In this document: positions 20,503-21,833 of the stretch, one piece after another
How the letters are laid out: each line of letters begins with the position of its first letter
How positions within the stretch are numbered: the first letter of the stretch is position 1
Origin: Christiangramia sp.
GTDB lineage: Bacteria; Bacteroidota; Bacteroidia; Flavobacteriales; Flavobacteriaceae
NCBI GenBank assembly: GCA_024635735.1
Contig: JAGXII010000071.1
Coordinates: 1-21,833, forward strand
Direction of reading: 5' to 3'
Length of the DNA stretch: 21,833 bases
Translations under genes and position numbers: made by a program
The notes under the pieces: generated by a model
The model's database searches: none
What the model was told of the DNA's origin: nothing
Seen by the model: only the letters and a program-made list of their open reading frames with translations

Positions 20503-21833
20503 ATGATCCTTTTCTTCGGAAACCAAACTACCAAGGTTTTTGCTGTGGAAACACACTCAGAACTTTCAGCCCAGGAAATCTCAAAACTAAACTGGCTTTT
20601 TGGAAATAATCAACAAATACATAAATCTGCACTGGCAGATTTTTTTGTTGGTCCTCGTGCCGCTATGATCACTCCATGGAGTACGAACGCTGTTGAAATT
20701 ACTCAGAATATGGGTATTCACGGACTTATAAGAATTGAAGAATTTCTGAGAGTAGATGAGCATTTTCATGACTATGACCCTATGCTTTCGCAGAAATATG
20801 AAGGTATGGATCAGGATATTTTTGATATTCATATTAATCCGGCCCCAATTATTGAAGTGGATGATATAGAAGCATACAACCAAATGGAAGGGCTGGCTCT
20901 TAATGCTGAAGAAGTTGAGTACCTTGAAAATCTTGCTGAAAAATTAGGACGGAAACTAACAGATTCTGAGGTTTTTGGATTTTCTCAGGTGAATTCAGAA
21001 CACTGTCGCCACAAGATCTTTAACGGTACTTTTGTGATTGATGGTGAGGAAAAACCTGTTTCCTTATTCAAACTTATTAGAAAAACTTCCGAAGAAAATC
21101 CGAATGACATTGTTTCGGCATACAAGGATAATGTCGCGTTTGTAAAAGGACCAAGAGTTGAACAATTTGCTCCTAAAGCTCCGGATATTCCTGAATATTA
21201 TCAGGTTAAGAATTTTGATTCGGTGATATCATTAAAGGCCGAAACTCATAATTTTCCGACTACAGTTGAGCCATTTAATGGCGCTGCAACTGGAAGTGGT
21301 GGTGAAATACGTGACCGGCTTGCCGGAGGAAAAGGTTCGCTTCCCCTGGCAGGAACTGCAGTTTACATGACTTCTTATTCCCGTCTTGATAAAGACAGAA
21401 AATGGGAAAACGGAATGAAAGAGAGAGACTGGTTATACCAGACTCCAATGGATATTCTTATAAAAGCTTCTAACGGAGCTTCAGATTTTGGAAATAAATT
21501 CGGGCAGCCATTGATCTCGGGATCTGTTCTCACTTTTGAACATTCTGAACACGATCGTTCTCTGGGTTATGACAAAGTGATCATGCTGGCCGGTGGTATT
21601 GGCTACGGAAAAGAAAATCAGGCCTTAAAGGATATTCCGAAAAAAGACGACAAAATAGTGGTTCTTGGTGGTGAAAATTACCGTATTGGAATGGGTGGTG
21701 CTGCAGTTTCTTCAGCAGATACCGGAGAATTTGGAAGCGGAATTGAACTGAATGCAATTCAGAGAGCAAACCCTGAAATGCAAAAACGTGCAGCCAATGC
21801 GGTTCGCGGAATGGTGGAAAGTGAAAAGAACCC
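20503..21833 (+). CDS. purL: Phosphoribosylformylglycinamidine synthase, large type (3' end outside window)
   Basis: This enzyme turns FGAR, glutamine and ATP into FGAM in de novo purine synthesis, in the cytoplasm. The visible 443 residues from ATG 20503 (MILFFGNQTTKVFAVET) run off the right edge. Marker motifs are QVNSEHCRHKIFNGTF and AETHNFPTTVEPFNGAATGSGGEIRDRL, the signature of the first AIRS-like half, then GYDKVIMLAGGIG and GGENYRIGMGGAA. The long N-terminal domain before NSEHCRHK shows the large single-chain form (about 1,200-1,300 residues with a C-terminal glutaminase), as in E. coli, rather than the split PurL/PurQ/PurS form. It is divergent from the DUF4377 gene and has its own -7 element. 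Identity is secure; the C-terminal domains are outside the window. Confidence 0.97.
   Translation, partial: MILFFGNQTTKVFAVETHSELSAQEISKLNWLFGNNQQIHKSALADFFVGPRAAMITPWSTNAVEITQNMGIHGLIRIEEFLRVDEHFHDYDPMLSQKYEGMDQDIFDIHINPAPIIEVDDIEAYNQMEGLALNAEEVEYLENLAEKLGRKLTDSEVFGFSQVNSEHCRHKIFNGTFVIDGEEKPVSLFKLIRKTSEENPNDIVSAYKDNVAFVKGPRVEQFAPKAPDIPEYYQVKNFDSVISLKAETHNFPTTVEPFNGAATGSGGEIRDRLAGGKGSLPLAGTAVYMTSYSRLDKDRKWENGMKERDWLYQTPMDILIKASNGASDFGNKFGQPLISGSVLTFEHSEHDRSLGYDKVIMLAGGIGYGKENQALKDIPKKDDKIVVLGGENYRIGMGGAAVSSADTGEFGSGIELNAIQRANPEMQKRAANAVRGMVESEKN

Noticed and set aside
1..21833. CRISPR arrays, insertion sequences, integrases, toxin-antitoxin or restriction genes
   Set aside because: I saw no spaced direct repeats, terminal inverted repeats with a transposase, or genes of these families; base use looks even throughout.

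Overview
The window looks like a chromosomal housekeeping segment from a marine or soil Flavobacteriaceae species, most like Gramella/Christiangramia. This placement rests on protein character, not on a search. Supporting signs are AT-rich DNA, A/T-rich leaders without clear Shine-Dalgarno sequences, many copies of the Bacteroidetes promoter -7 element TAnnTTTG, and families typical of the phylum: the alternative GlmU fusion, DUF4199, DUF4377, the 'sensor of ECF-type sigma factor' family, type B L31 and long PurL. I see no insertion sequence, prophage, CRISPR array, tRNA or rRNA.

Layout. 1-2312 (-): carB, whose 3' end lies outside the window. 2415-2573 (-): rpmH, with its own promoter and terminator. 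2722-4071 (+): a membrane/TPR protein and a secreted thioredoxin-fold protein without redox cysteines. 4077-5749 (-): a two-gene unit of alpha/beta hydrolase then lytic transglycosylase. 5854-6875 (+): pirin plus a small degenerate GNAT-like protein. 6872-8203 (-): the tRNA methylthiotransferase mtaB. 8367-8630 (+): a small tail-anchored protein. 8627-9796 (-): the GlmU-like enzyme. 9911-10165 (-): rpmE2. 10317-15427 (+): DUF4199 membrane protein, polyprenyl-phosphate-type glycosyltransferase, phosphosugar mutase and MsbA-like ABC exporter. 15428-15764: a 337-bp non-coding gap with hairpins and repeats. 15765-17340 (+): ECF sigma factor, single-pass membrane protein and secreted CpxP-like protein, closed by a strong terminator. 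17421-18491 (-): a BNR-repeat lipoprotein. 18564-19775 (+): an RsmB/NOP rRNA m5C methyltransferase. 19800-20366 (-): a DUF4377 protein. 20503 to the end (+): purL, 3' end outside the window.

Two groups look functionally coherent. The 10317-15427 cluster has enzymes for sugar-phosphate interconversion, lipid-linked sugar transfer and lipid export, which suggests envelope glycan or glycolipid work. The 15765-17340 operon looks like a self-contained envelope-stress regulator: sigma factor, membrane anchor with a duplicated cytoplasmic motif, and a periplasmic helical sensor. Much of the rest is nucleotide and translation housekeeping (carB, purL, rpmH, rpmE2, mtaB, RsmB-like).

Nothing here is clearly a new system. 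The best leads are the sigma operon with its tandem-motif protein and structured leader, two proteins that keep an enzyme fold but have lost key residues (thioredoxin-like and GNAT-like), a hairpin inside the glycosyltransferase gene, and a palindrome next to the mutase promoter.
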